DNA of 64,000 nt, taken from positions 59,851-123,850 of the forward strand of contig NZ_FRBU01000007.1 of the NCBI RefSeq assembly GCF_900142695.1. The letters are read 5' to 3'. The stretch comes from Flavobacterium xanthum (lineage in GTDB: Bacteria > Bacteroidota > Bacteroidia > Flavobacteriales > Flavobacteriaceae). Positions within the stretch are counted from its first letter, which is position 1, and every line of letters starts with the position of its first letter. Position numbers and translations under genes: made by a program. A model generated the notes under the pieces. The model was given only the letters and a program-made list of their open reading frames with translations, made no database searches and was not told where the DNA came from. Below are positions 19,973-28,507 of the stretch, piece by piece.

Positions 19973-20060
19973 CCCCTAGCCCCGATTGAAACGGAAATCC
20001 TTGTTGTTTTTGCTGCCAAAAACAACAAGATTGCAGAGTAAAGCGGGAAATAGCTCCTAA
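19973..20060. repeat. Conserved-end variable-hairpin element, copy A
   Basis: Begins CCCCTAGCCCCGATTGAAAC and ends AGCGGGAAATAGCTCCTAA. In the middle is a perfect 13-pair hairpin CTTGTTGTTTTTG / CAAAAACAACAAG with loop CTGC (20000-20029). It shares its ends but not its stem sequence with copy B at 38354-38434. It lies six bases after the exodeoxyribonuclease III stop codon and ahead of the OmpA-type gene. Confidence 0.8.
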
Positions 20061-20065
20061 AAATG

Positions 20066-20827
20066 TTACTCTATTTCCACTAAAATTGGGCAATGATCCG
20101 AATGCACTGCATCTGATAAAATAACGGCTCTTTTTAATTTATGTTTTAAAGAATCACTAACTAAGTTATAATCAATGCGCCAGCCTTTGTTGTTTCCTCT
20201 GGCTCCAGCGCGGTAACTCCACCATGTATATTGGTGTGGCTCACTATTAAAATGTCGAAAACTATCTACAAATCCAGATTTCATAAAGCCGTCAAGCCAA
20301 TTTCTTTCTTGCGGCAAAAAACCGGAAACATTTTTGTTGCGGACAGGATCATGAATATCGATTGCCTCATGACAAATATTGTAATCCCCGCAAATAATTA
20401 GGTTTGGAATTTCTTTTTTGAGTTCGTCAATGTAGTTTTGAAAATCATCCATGAACGTGAATTTATGGTCCAATCGATCGATGTTAGTTCCCGATGGCAA
20501 GTACAAACTCATCACAGAAAACCCATCAAAATCAGCACGAAGGTTCCTACCTTCGAAATCCATGTGCTGAATTCCGGTTCCGTGAACCACATTATTGGGT
20601 TTGATTTTGGAAAGAATAGCCACGCCGCTATAGCCTTTTTTGGTTGCTGAATAGTAATATTGGTAGGGATATCCAGCTTTTGTGATATCGTCTACTGGAA
20701 TTTGGTCTTCGGTTGCTTTAATTTCCTGAAGACAAATAATATCTGGATTTGCTTGTTGCAACCAGTCTATAAATCCTTTTGAAATAGCGGCTCTGATTCC
20801 GTTTACGTTGTATGAAATAATTTTCAT
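20066..20827 (-). CDS. xth: Exodeoxyribonuclease III
   Basis: AP endonuclease and 3'-5' exonuclease of base-excision repair. 253 residues. Motifs of the Mg-dependent endonuclease/exonuclease/phosphatase fold: SYNVNGIRAA, CLQEIKA, GYSGVAILSK, ICGDYNICH, WRIDYNLVS and SDHCPILVEIE at the C-terminus. Complete, standard start MKIISYNVNG. The hairpin element immediately downstream may terminate it. Confidence 0.95.
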   Translation of the reverse strand: MKIISYNVNGIRAAISKGFIDWLQQANPDIICLQEIKATEDQIPVDDITKAGYPYQYYYSATKKGYSGVAILSKIKPNNVVHGTGIQHMDFEGRNLRADFDGFSVMSLYLPSGTNIDRLDHKFTFMDDFQNYIDELKKEIPNLIICGDYNICHEAIDIHDPVRNKNVSGFLPQERNWLDGFMKSGFVDSFRHFNSEPHQYTWWSYRAGARGNNKGWRIDYNLVSDSLKHKLKRAVILSDAVHSDHCPILVEIE

Positions 20828-20993
20828 TGAATACTTTTTTGAAATTCTTCCGAAAAAATTATTTTTACCTGCCGTTGTCAGGAACCCACTTTTTTATTTT
20901 ATCGGAAAAATTATATTGTTTGTATGTGGGTTTCAAATGTAACAAAAAAGTAGAAGTTTGATGGAGAAAAATAGAGAAAATGGAGTTTTTTGC

Positions 20994-21001
20994 TATCTTT
21001 G
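20994..21001 (+). promoter_or_regulatory. -7 element for the olsF-like gene
   Basis: TATCTTTG, exact TAnnTTTG, 28 bases before the ATG at 21030. No TTTG at normal -33 spacing. Confidence 0.45.
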
Positions 21002-21029
21002 TTTCTTGCTCTAAAAAAAGATAAAATAC

Positions 21030-22832
21030 ATGGGTTTAGTAACCGCGAAGGAAGTTGCAAAAGCAATAAATGCAGACAAGTATGGAGTTCTGGGGACTTT
21101 TTCCGGCTGGATCTTGATGAAGGTGCTAAAAATCTCCACTTTAAACAAAGTATACGACAGAAATAAGCATTTAACGGAAGTTGATTTCCTGAATGGTATA
21201 CTAGATGATTTACAAATAAAATTCGAAATTCCAGAAGAAGATTTAAAACGTTTGCCAAAGGAAGGTGCTTATATCACGATTTCAAATCATCCATTGGGAG
21301 GAATTGATGGGGTTTTGTTACTGAAATTGATGTTGGAAAGAGAACCAAATTTCAAAATTATAGCTAATTTTCTTTTGCATCGCATTGCCCCGCTCAAGAA
21401 ATACATCATGCCTGTAAATCCTTTTGAAAATCACAAAGATACAAAATCAAGTGTAGTAGGATTAAAAGAAACGTTTCGCCATTTGAGTGATGGAAAGCCG
21501 CTAGGCATGTTTCCAGCCGGAGAAGTTTCTACTTATAAAGATGGAAAACTGATGGTAGATAAACCTTGGGAAGAAGGCGCTATAAAAGTCATTAGAAAAG
21601 CCCAAGTTCCTGTTGTCCCTATTTATTTTCATGCAAAAAACAGCCGATTATTTTATTTACTTTCTAAAATAAGCGGAACATTTAGAACGGCAAAACTGCC
21701 TTCGGAAGTGTTTAGTCAAAAACACCGTGTGATCAAAGTGCGCATTGGCAAACCTATTTCCGTAAGTGAACAAAATGAGCATACAACGATAGAGGAATAT
21801 TCTGAATTTTTAAGAAAGAAAACCTACATGTTAGCGAATCCTTTCGAGAAAGAAATCCCTTTTTTGCCTACACCTACCTTAAAAATTCCTAAAAGTCCAA
21901 AGACTATTGTTACTGGGGCTAGTCAAGATAAAATGACTAAAGAAGTAGATGTATTACGAAGTACCGATTGTCGACTTTTACAAAGTAAAAATTACGAAGT
22001 GTTTCTTGCTGAAGCACATGCAATTCCAAATATCCTCCATGAAATAGGTCGTTTACGAGAAATTACTTTTCGCGAAGTGGGCGAAGGAACAAATGAATCC
22101 ATTGATTTAGACAAGCACGATCAATATTACCATCATCTTTTTTTATGGGACAATGAAGCCAATAAAATTGCTGGTGCATATCGAATGGGATTGGGTTCAG
22201 AAATTTATCCTAAATATGGAATAAATGGATTCTACCTCAACGATTTGTTCCGATTTGAACCCGAATTACATGATATGATGCACAAATCCATAGAAATGGG
22301 AAGAGCTTTTATCATCAAAGAGTACCAACAGAAACCAATGCCGCTTTTCTTGCTTTGGAAAGGAATTATGCACACGACTTTACGATATCCAGAACACAAA
22401 TTTTTATTGGGAGGCGTAAGTATCAGTAATCAATTTTCAGATTTTTCTAAATCGCTGATGATTGAATTCATGAAGTCCAATTATTACGATCCTTATATTG
22501 CACAATACATTCACCCAAAGAAAGCCTATAAAGTAAAATTGAAAGATGCCGATAAAGATTTCATTTTTGATGAAGCAGAATCCGATTTAAATAAGTTTGA
22601 TAAAATTATTGATGAACTCGAACCAGGAAGTTTGCGTTTGCCGGTTTTGATTAAAAAATACATCAAACAAAATGCAAAAGTGGTTGCTTTTAATGTTGAT
22701 CCACTGTTTAACAATGCCGTTGATGGATTAATGTACATCCGAATTGCTGATATTCCCGAAAGCACCATGAAACCTGTGATGGAGGAATTTCAAGCGGAAT
22801 TAGAACGAAAATTAGCTGATAAAGAAGATTGA
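21030..22832 (+). CDS. olsF: OlsF-like bifunctional acyltransferase (ornithine/glycine lipid synthesis)
   Basis: 600 residues with two acyltransferase domains. Residues about 60-280 are a PlsC-type O-acyltransferase with SNHPLGGIDG (H-x5-D instead of H-x4-D), FPAGEVST and VPVVPIYFHAKNS. Residues about 320-520 are an OlsB-like GNAT N-acyltransferase: LAEAHAIPNILHEIGRLREI, FREVGEG, IAGAYRMGLG and EMGRAFI. This layout is that of OlsF, known from Serratia and Flavobacterium, which makes ornithine lipid alone; in Bacteroides the two activities GlsB and GlsA make glycine lipids. So the product is a phosphorus-free aminolipid; the amino acid used cannot be told from sequence. Membrane-associated, single gene. 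Confidence 0.85.
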   Translation: MGLVTAKEVAKAINADKYGVLGTFSGWILMKVLKISTLNKVYDRNKHLTEVDFLNGILDDLQIKFEIPEEDLKRLPKEGAYITISNHPLGGIDGVLLLKLMLEREPNFKIIANFLLHRIAPLKKYIMPVNPFENHKDTKSSVVGLKETFRHLSDGKPLGMFPAGEVSTYKDGKLMVDKPWEEGAIKVIRKAQVPVVPIYFHAKNSRLFYLLSKISGTFRTAKLPSEVFSQKHRVIKVRIGKPISVSEQNEHTTIEEYSEFLRKKTYMLANPFEKEIPFLPTPTLKIPKSPKTIVTGASQDKMTKEVDVLRSTDCRLLQSKNYEVFLAEAHAIPNILHEIGRLREITFREVGEGTNESIDLDKHDQYYHHLFLWDNEANKIAGAYRMGLGSEIYPKYGINGFYLNDLFRFEPELHDMMHKSIEMGRAFIIKEYQQKPMPLFLLWKGIMHTTLRYPEHKFLLGGVSISNQFSDFSKSLMIEFMKSNYYDPYIAQYIHPKKAYKVKLKDADKDFIFDEAESDLNKFDKIIDELEPGSLRLPVLIKKYIKQNAKVVAFNVDPLFNNAVDGLMYIRIADIPESTMKPVMEEFQAELERKLADKED

Positions 22833-22880
22833 TTTTCTTCAAAACTTTTTGAAAATCAACACGATTACAACGCTCACAAA

Positions 22881-22938
22881 GCCACTACTTTCAAAATCAA
22901 AACCCTATAAATGGCAGGATTTTTTTGAAAGTAGTGGC
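22881..22938. terminator. Long-stem inverted repeat between convergent genes
   Basis: Perfect 16-base arms GCCACTACTTTCAAAA (22881-22896) and complement (22923-22938), loop of 26 bases. It lies between the olsF-like gene and the TM2 pseudogene and can serve both strands; T-rich sequence follows on the plus side. Confidence 0.6.
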
Positions 22939-22986
22939 CTTCTTATTTATTAAAGTATAGCTATTAAAAATCGCTTATTTCAGCCT

Positions 22987-23266
22987 TTAAAACCACGCTT
23001 TTTTATTTAGTTGATATGTAATATAAAATTCCTCATCTGATTTTGTCAAGTAAATTATTCCTTCGATAACACCTAATATATAAGTAACCGTACCACAAGT
23101 AAAAAGACTAATCACTAACCAGATAATTCCTTCTGTTGTGTCCTAAAAGGAATTTATGAATGCCAAAAGGCCCCAAAAGTATGGCTAAAATCCCCGCTGG
23201 AAGTTTTTTATTGTCTTTACGAATTGGTGTTGGGTTATTCCAAGCTTCAAACTTTGCGTTTTCCAT
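22987..23266 (-). pseudogene. TM2-domain membrane protein, frameshifted
   Basis: The minus strand opens at 23266 with MENAKFEAWNNPTPIRKDNK, then ILAILLGPFGIHKFLLG, the start of a TM2 domain. The frame then ends early (HNRRNYLVSD, stop). From the same point another frame continues TTEGIIWLVISLFTCGTV, then TYILGVIEGIIYLTKSDEEF, to a stop at 22987-22989. The expected FLLGYTTEG would need two more bases near 23138-23145, so a two-base deletion explains the break. Restored length would be 93 residues, normal for a small TM2 protein. Either a true pseudogene or a sequencing error. Confidence 0.85.
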
Positions 23267-23309
23267 AAAAGTTGGTTTTAGGTTATTTTTTGGTAGTTAT
23301 AATAGAAAT

Positions 23310-24659
23310 TTATTGAAATGTAGCGTCAATAGGCTCCCAGAGTTCGATTTTATTTCCCTCGACATCCAAAATCCAGCCAAATTTTCCATACTCATAAGTC
23401 TGTACATCACCTATAATTGTTACACCTTCATCCGATAATTTTTGCAACAAGCGTTCTAAATTCTCCACTCTGAAATTTTGCATGAACTGTTTTTCGCTTG
23501 GTTCAAAATATTTTGTACCTGCGGCAAAAGGCGACCATTGCGTAGTACAATCCTCCCCTACGGCGTCTTTCCAATGAAAAGTAGCACCATAATCATCTGT
23601 TTTTAAACCTAAATGTTTGGCGTACCAGGCAATCAACTGCATCGGATCTTCTGCTTTAAAAAAGAAACCGCCTATTCCTGTAACTCGTTTTTCCGGTTCA
23701 ACAGCTTTGGCTTGACCAAAATATTTCGTTTTTATTTTATCAACTATGACTTGCGCTAATCGTTCGTGGCTCTCGAATGTCCAACCGGCAATATGTGGTG
23801 TCAGAATGACATTCTTGGCTTTCAATAAATATTGAAAAGCTTCCGGTGTATTTTTATCAGTAAACAGGGTTTCGAAAGATAATTTCTCATATTCCAAAAC
23901 ATCCAAACCTGCACCGAGAATTTTATCGGATTTCATAGCCGAAACTAAATCAGCAGTGACAATATTCTTTCCACGAGACGTATTGACAATCCAAAAGGAT
24001 TTTGAAAATCCATTAATAAAATCGCTGTCAACCATTTTATCGGATTTAGGAGTCCACGGAATGTGTAAACTCACTACATCTACTTTTTGCTTAAATTTTG
24101 CTAATGAAACCTGTTTTGCATTGACGTCACCTACATTATCCTGAATATCATAACACAATACTTCCACATCAAACCCACGAAGTTTTTTAGCAAAAGATTT
24201 TCCCATATTTCCATAGCCAATAATCCCCACGGTTTTTCCGTCCAATTCATGACCACGATTGCTTTCTCGATTCCAGTGCCCGGAACGTATCTCGCTATCG
24301 GCTTCATTCAATTTATTAAAAAGGGATAAAATCATTCCCAAGGTATGTTCGGCAACAGCATTTCGATTTCCTTCTGGCGCAGCGATAAGCGTAATGTTTT
24401 TTGAGGCTGCATAGTCACAATCAATACTTTCTAATCCAGCTCCTACTCGCGCTACAAATTGTAAATTAATGGCTTTGTCTAAAAAGGTTTTATCTATTTT
24501 GAAACGGCTCCGAATAACAATTCCTTGATACTCCTGAATTTTAGTTTCAATTTCTTCTTTTGAAGAGTTAAAATCGCTATGATTTATAAATCCAGAATCC
24601 TGCAATTGATTCCAAAGTAAGGGATGATTGCTGTCTATGTGAAGGATTTTGATGTCCAT
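23310..24659 (-). CDS. D-2-hydroxyacid dehydrogenase fused to a VOC (glyoxalase-like) domain
   Basis: 449 residues. Residues 1-315 are an NAD-dependent 2-hydroxyacid dehydrogenase of the phosphoglycerate dehydrogenase type: FVARVGAGLESID, GKTVGIIGYGNMGKSFAKKL, VVSLHIPWTP, NTSRGKNIV and LTPHIAGWTFES with the catalytic Arg, Glu and His region. Residues about 320-449 are a vicinal-oxygen-chelate domain (TGIGGFFFKAEDP, TQWSPFAAGTKYFEPSE, YGKFGWILDVEGNKIELWEP), which is usually a separate protein in this group. The join AVEPEKRVTG has no Met or stop. The reaction is unknown. The frame is open throughout, so the fusion is real in this sequence. Confidence 0.8.
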   Translation of the reverse strand: MDIKILHIDSNHPLLWNQLQDSGFINHSDFNSSKEEIETKIQEYQGIVIRSRFKIDKTFLDKAINLQFVARVGAGLESIDCDYAASKNITLIAAPEGNRNAVAEHTLGMILSLFNKLNEADSEIRSGHWNRESNRGHELDGKTVGIIGYGNMGKSFAKKLRGFDVEVLCYDIQDNVGDVNAKQVSLAKFKQKVDVVSLHIPWTPKSDKMVDSDFINGFSKSFWIVNTSRGKNIVTADLVSAMKSDKILGAGLDVLEYEKLSFETLFTDKNTPEAFQYLLKAKNVILTPHIAGWTFESHERLAQVIVDKIKTKYFGQAKAVEPEKRVTGIGGFFFKAEDPMQLIAWYAKHLGLKTDDYGATFHWKDAVGEDCTTQWSPFAAGTKYFEPSEKQFMQNFRVENLERLLQKLSDEGVTIIGDVQTYEYGKFGWILDVEGNKIELWEPIDATFQ

Positions 24660-24741
24660 AAGTGTTCTTTTTTTGATCCCTCAAATTAACAAAAAAAATA
24701 CGATTTATTGCTTTAACAAAGGAAAATAGAGTGCAATTTTG

Positions 24742-24749
24742 TAAATTTG
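24742..24749 (+). promoter_or_regulatory. -7 element for nhaA
   Basis: TAAATTTG, exact TAnnTTTG, 53 bases before the ATG at 24803. No -33 at normal spacing. Confidence 0.45.
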
Positions 24750-24802
24750 CAACTTCAATTTTTTTTACAAATCGAATCATTGTAAAAAAAGAAAACTCAG
24801 TA

Positions 24803-25963
24803 ATGAAATTAACGAAAACATTTAAAGCTTTTTTCAAAAGCGAAAAATCTGGTGGTCTTCTGCTACTCTCTGTCACAATAGTCTCTCTTTTATTAGCTAA
24901 CTCATCCATTCAAACTGAATATATTGCATTTTGGGCAGCCAAACTAGGCAGCCATTCTGTAACGGAATGGATAAATGATGGTTTAATGACAATCTTCTTT
25001 CTTTTGATTGGTTTGGAATTAGAGCGAGAGATGTATCAAGGGGAATTATCTAGTATAAAAAATGCAGCTTTACCTCTTTTTGGAGCCTTTGGGGGAATGA
25101 TTATTCCGGCAGGTATCTTTTTACTATTGAATTTTGGTACAATCACACAAAATGGTGCTGGAATCCCAATGGCAACTGATATCGCATTTGCTATTGGTAT
25201 TTTATCGTTATTAGGGAATCGCGTTCCTACCTCACTCAAAGTATTTCTGACTGCACTTGCTGTAATAGATGATTTAGGTGCCATCATGGTCATTGCCATA
25301 TTTTATACAGAGTCCATTGCCTACATAAATTTGTTTATTGCTTTGTCCATCATGGGCGGGCTGTTTATTCTCAATAGAAGAAAGGTTCACAATCTCATAC
25401 CTTATCTGATTGGTGGTGCCGCAATGTGGTATTTTATGTTAAATTCTGGAGTACATGCCACGATCACCGGCGTTTTACTAGCTTTTGTGATCCCATTTGG
25501 TAATGGAGGCAAGAAAACCTCCTCCTATAAATTACAGCATTTTTTGCATAATCCCGTTGCCTTTTTTATTCTTCCTTTATTTGCCATCGCTAATACAGGC
25601 ATCGCTATTGGAAGCGAATGGCACGAAGGATTGAATCATCCCAACACAATTGGAATCATTCTAGGTCTCGTGGTAGGAAAACCATTAGGGATATGGCTAT
25701 TTTCATTTATTGCTGTGAGTTTAGGGATTTGTACACTTCCAAGAGATTTAAAATGGAGCGACATCTTAGGTGCGGGAATGTTGGGTGGTATCGGTTTCAC
25801 GATGTCTATTTTTATTACGCTACTGGCTTTTAAAAATGATGGACAAGAAGTCATTACCTACTCCAAGATAGCGATTCTAATTGCCTCTTTTATTGCTGGA
25901 ACAATTGGTTTTATATGGCTAAAGTTTGTACTAAGGCCCGCAAGAAAAAAAGTAACTAAATAA
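24803..25963 (+). CDS. nhaA: Na+/H+ antiporter NhaA
   Basis: Electrogenic sodium/proton exchanger of the inner membrane. The start at 24803 (MKLTKTFKAFFKSEKSGG) is chosen because the 24 codons upstream are unlike the family; this gives 386 residues, normal. About twelve hydrophobic segments. Family residues are present: NDGLMTIFFLLIGLELERE, MATDIAFAIGILSLLG with the first functional Asp, and VIDDLGAIMVIAIFY with the paired Asp of the ion-binding site. Single gene with its own -7 element and a strong terminator. Confidence 0.96.
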   Translation: MKLTKTFKAFFKSEKSGGLLLLSVTIVSLLLANSSIQTEYIAFWAAKLGSHSVTEWINDGLMTIFFLLIGLELEREMYQGELSSIKNAALPLFGAFGGMIIPAGIFLLLNFGTITQNGAGIPMATDIAFAIGILSLLGNRVPTSLKVFLTALAVIDDLGAIMVIAIFYTESIAYINLFIALSIMGGLFILNRRKVHNLIPYLIGGAAMWYFMLNSGVHATITGVLLAFVIPFGNGGKKTSSYKLQHFLHNPVAFFILPLFAIANTGIAIGSEWHEGLNHPNTIGIILGLVVGKPLGIWLFSFIAVSLGICTLPRDLKWSDILGAGMLGGIGFTMSIFITLLAFKNDGQEVITYSKIAILIASFIAGTIGFIWLKFVLRPARKKVTK

Positions 25964-25980
25964 CCTCGGTTATATTTATA

Positions 25981-26021
25981 AAAATGCCTCGTTTACAAAA
26001 CTGTAAACGAGGCATTTTTTT
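25981..26021 (+). terminator. Terminator after nhaA (bidirectional)
   Basis: 17-pair perfect stem AAAATGCCTCGTTTACA and complement, loop AAAC, then T run. Also suits the convergent minus-strand gene ending at 26036. Confidence 0.93.
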
Positions 26022-26035
26022 AGTGACAATTGACC

Positions 26036-26452
26036 TTAGCTTGATTGGGTTATTCCAAAACTATTTTCAAAATTACTTTTCCTGATAAATAAGAAACCTA
26101 CGCAAGGAATCACCATTAGAGGAGTGAACTTCTGAAGTATAGCAAACTGAATAACGATACTTGCCAACACTAATCCTATCATGATTCCTCTTCCAAGATG
26201 GTATGTACAACTTGGGTTTATGGTAACTATCTTAGTTTGACCAGCTCTCAAGACCACTTCTTCTTTTTGACAGGATACTTCGTTGCCAATTTCAATAAAG
26301 TGCTTTCCGCTCTCAACAAGAAATTCTCGGCGGTTGTTTTTGAAGTTCATTTCGCAAGCTGTTTCATTAGCCACGCGAACTGAATACATATTTGCCTTAT
26401 TATAAATTCCACTACTTTTAGACATTCTAACTATAATTGTACCTTGATTCAT
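26036..26452 (-). CDS. Hypothetical membrane protein with N-terminal beta domain
   Basis: 138 residues. Residues 1-80 look like a small beta-sandwich (MYSVRVANETACEMNFKNNR, HFIEIGNEVSC, RAGQTKIVTI) similar in pattern to PEGA or DUF2846-type domains. Two hydrophobic segments follow at about 90-127 (IMIGLVLASIVIQFAIL and LMVIPCVGFLFI). No signal peptide. No recognisable motif for function. Next to two broken or accessory genes. Confidence 0.65.
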   Translation of the reverse strand: MNQGTIIVRMSKSSGIYNKANMYSVRVANETACEMNFKNNRREFLVESGKHFIEIGNEVSCQKEEVVLRAGQTKIVTINPSCTYHLGRGIMIGLVLASIVIQFAILQKFTPLMVIPCVGFLFIRKSNFENSFGITQSS

Positions 26453-26529
26453 AAGTAAATGGATTAACTGATTAGTATGATGATAAATATTTCATTATTA
26501 ATTTTTTTTACAATTTCAAAATACTTTTT

Positions 26530-27126
26530 CTAAAAAGCATATCCAATTGATAGCTGTAAATGAATTATATATTGGTTTCTATTATAGTCCTCATCTACAT
26601 TTGTCGCATTGTCATTAAAAGAATTCTCCTTTACATATACTACACGATATCCGACTCCTACAGCGGTTTCATACGTAAAATGAGCACCTATTTGACGTTT
26701 TAATCCCCAAGTAGGAACAATTGCTAAATCAGCTGTTTTAGTTATAGCATCGTCTAAATTAAGCACAAACCAATCCGGATGATAACTGGTTCTAACCGAA
26801 ACATAATTACCGCTGTTATTATTAATTTTTTTACCGTTGGAGTTCCTTTTTTCCAAATTCTAATAATATCTTGGTTCTAAGGATACTATGGGTTGCAAAA
26901 TAAAACCTGCACCTTCATAATGAGTTCCTACTGTATAATCATTTTCAAGACCAATTTCACTTCGCAAAGCAATGCTATTAGTCAACTTCATTTCAATATT
27001 CAACCAAATCCCCACACGTGTTCCAAAACCGGCTTGGATTCCAAAAATGGATTTTTCAACACTTACTTCTTGAGCATTTACATTTAGATTAAATACTAAG
27101 ATCAGAATTACTGCTACTTTTTTCAT
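26530..27126 (-). pseudogene. Outer membrane beta-barrel protein gene split by an in-frame TAG
   Basis: The minus strand opens at 27126 with a signal peptide (MKKVAVILILVFNLNVNAQE) and continues as a small barrel (FGIQAGFGTRVGIW, ALRSEIGLENDY, ILQPIVSLEPRYY). A TAG codon at 26860-26862 interrupts it, and the same frame goes on NLEKRNSNGKKI, VSVRTSYHPDW, VPTWGLKRQIGAHF, YIIHLQLSIGYAF to the stop at 26530. The complete protein would have 198 codons and end in Phe, as beta-barrels do. The interrupted triplet is expected to be Tyr (RYYYN), so one base change TAT/TAC to TAG explains it. Pseudogene or sequencing error. Confidence 0.85.
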
Positions 27127-27175
27127 GTCAAATTCTCTTGTTTTTTAATATTTAGATTTTCTACTGACTTAATTT

Positions 27176-27556
27176 CTACTTTGTAGTCCAATAATCTACT
27201 ACAGTCACTTTGTCTGGAGCCGGATTCAAAAGAGCTACTAAAGCTTTATGATCGGGATGAATTAAATACGCATCTCTATCAGCTTCACTATTAAATGTTA
27301 AAGTAAAACAATGCGTCAAACCGTTATTCAAATTTTCAGGACTGTTGTTAACTCCCCACTCATAAGCTTTGATCAATTTGATTTTGTGTTCTAAATCCCC
27401 AAAAGCAGTTACCACTTTGTCAATTGCTGTAGGATCTGTTCCAGGTTTCCAACCAAATAATACCACATGTCTGAGCACTTGTCTTTGCTTGTCTTTTATA
27501 GCACTTACAGCATAACTTGAAATTAAAATAAGGCTTAATAGCAGTAGTTTTTTCAT
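27176..27556 (-). CDS. Secreted Dabb (stress-responsive A/B barrel) protein
   Basis: 126 residues. Residues 1-19 are a signal peptide (LLLSLILISSYAVSA). The rest is a Dabb dimeric alpha-beta barrel: RHVVLFGWKPGTDPTAIDKV, GLTHCFTLTFNSEADRDAYL and HPDHKALVALL. Dabb proteins are mostly cytoplasmic; this one is predicted to be exported. The specific role is unknown. The -7 element lies only about 14 bases before the ATG, so the leader is very short. Confidence 0.85.
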   Translation of the reverse strand: MKKLLLLSLILISSYAVSAIKDKQRQVLRHVVLFGWKPGTDPTAIDKVVTAFGDLEHKIKLIKAYEWGVNNSPENLNNGLTHCFTLTFNSEADRDAYLIHPDHKALVALLNPAPDKVTVVDYWTTK

Positions 27557-27569
27557 GATAGTTTTTTTT

Positions 27570-27577
27570 CAAATATA
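27570..27577 (-). promoter_or_regulatory. -7 element for the Dabb gene
   Basis: TATATTTG on the minus strand, exact TAnnTTTG. The start codon begins 14 bases further on, so the transcript would have a leader of only a few bases. Confidence 0.4.
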
Positions 27578-27804
27578 AGAGTTGTTTTATAAAATATTAG
27601 CGAATGTAACGCATTGTACTTGTAACTAGTACATCTAATCAGTAACTAACCATCTCACTGGTTTAGATTTTAATATCTGTTTATCAGTTATTTAGTTACA
27701 TGTCAATATTACAATATTTTAGAAAAATTGTGTAAAAGTTTTATTGTAAAGTATCCTGATATTTGTGTAAGTGAAAATTAATTCACTCCTTAAATACAAA
27801 AAAT

Positions 27805-28254
27805 ATGAACACTGAAAAATCAATTGAAATACTAAATTCGTTAGTCCAAATCAACAACGATAGAATTCAAGGGTACGAAACTGCTTCAAAAGAGGCTGAT
27901 GAAACAGACTTAAAAACATTATTTTCTCATTTTACTGAAACAAGTTTGAAATGTAAAGCAGATCTTGCTACAGAAGTAAAAAGATTAGGCGGAACACCCA
28001 TTGAAGGAACAACTACATCAGGTAAGTTGTTTAGAGTATGGATGGATATTAAATCTGCAATGACAGGTAGCGACAGAAAGGCGATAATCAATTCATGTGA
28101 ATATGGAGAAGAAGCTGCACTTGAAACCTATGATGAGGCATTAAACAATGCTGAAAATCTATCTGCTGAACAATTGATGATGATAAATGAACAACACGCA
28201 GCAATAAAAGCAAACTATCAAGAAGTAAAAGAACTAAGCAATCTAATGGCTTAA
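27805..28254 (+). CDS. PA2169-type four-helix bundle protein (DUF2383)
   Basis: 149 residues, all helical, cytoplasmic. Pattern of the DUF2383/PA2169 ferritin-like family: LNSLVQINNDRIQGYETASK, LFSHFTETSLKCKADL, RLGGTPIEGTTTSGKLFRVW and ECGEEAALETYDEAL-like CEYGEEAALETYDEAL. In Bacteroidota such proteins are often stress-induced. Its 248-base upstream region is the largest hint of separate regulation, though I find no exact promoter; GATATTTG about 40 bases before the ATG is one mismatch off. Function unknown. Confidence 0.85.
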   Translation: MNTEKSIEILNSLVQINNDRIQGYETASKEADETDLKTLFSHFTETSLKCKADLATEVKRLGGTPIEGTTTSGKLFRVWMDIKSAMTGSDRKAIINSCEYGEEAALETYDEALNNAENLSAEQLMMINEQHAAIKANYQEVKELSNLMA

Positions 28255-28325
28255 ATTTTTATTTACAGCAACAAGTATTAGTCAAAATTAATTTTACTAA
28301 CTCGCTGGTTATATTTAATTCAAGT

Positions 28326-28391
28326 AAAAAATCGCTTAGCCATTAATGTAGATATCTAATTTCAGAATCTTGAATAATGGCTAAGCGATTT
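28326..28391 (-). terminator. Terminator after proC, usable on both strands
   Basis: Perfect 17-base arms AAATCGCTTAGCCATTA (28329-28345) and complement (28375-28391), loop of 29 bases; T6 follows on the minus strand. Lies between convergent genes. Confidence 0.75.
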
Positions 28392-28507
28392 CTATAAAAA
28401 AACAACGGGACCTTTTTTTGGAATTGTATAAATTGCCTCATTATAGCAGCAAAAACTTATACAAAATGTCAATATTAATTTAAGGAGAAGGTCACCCCAA
28501 ATGACGT

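Noticed and set aside
23130..23150. Programmed frameshift in the TM2 gene
   Set aside because: No slippery heptamer or following structure; a two-base loss is simpler.
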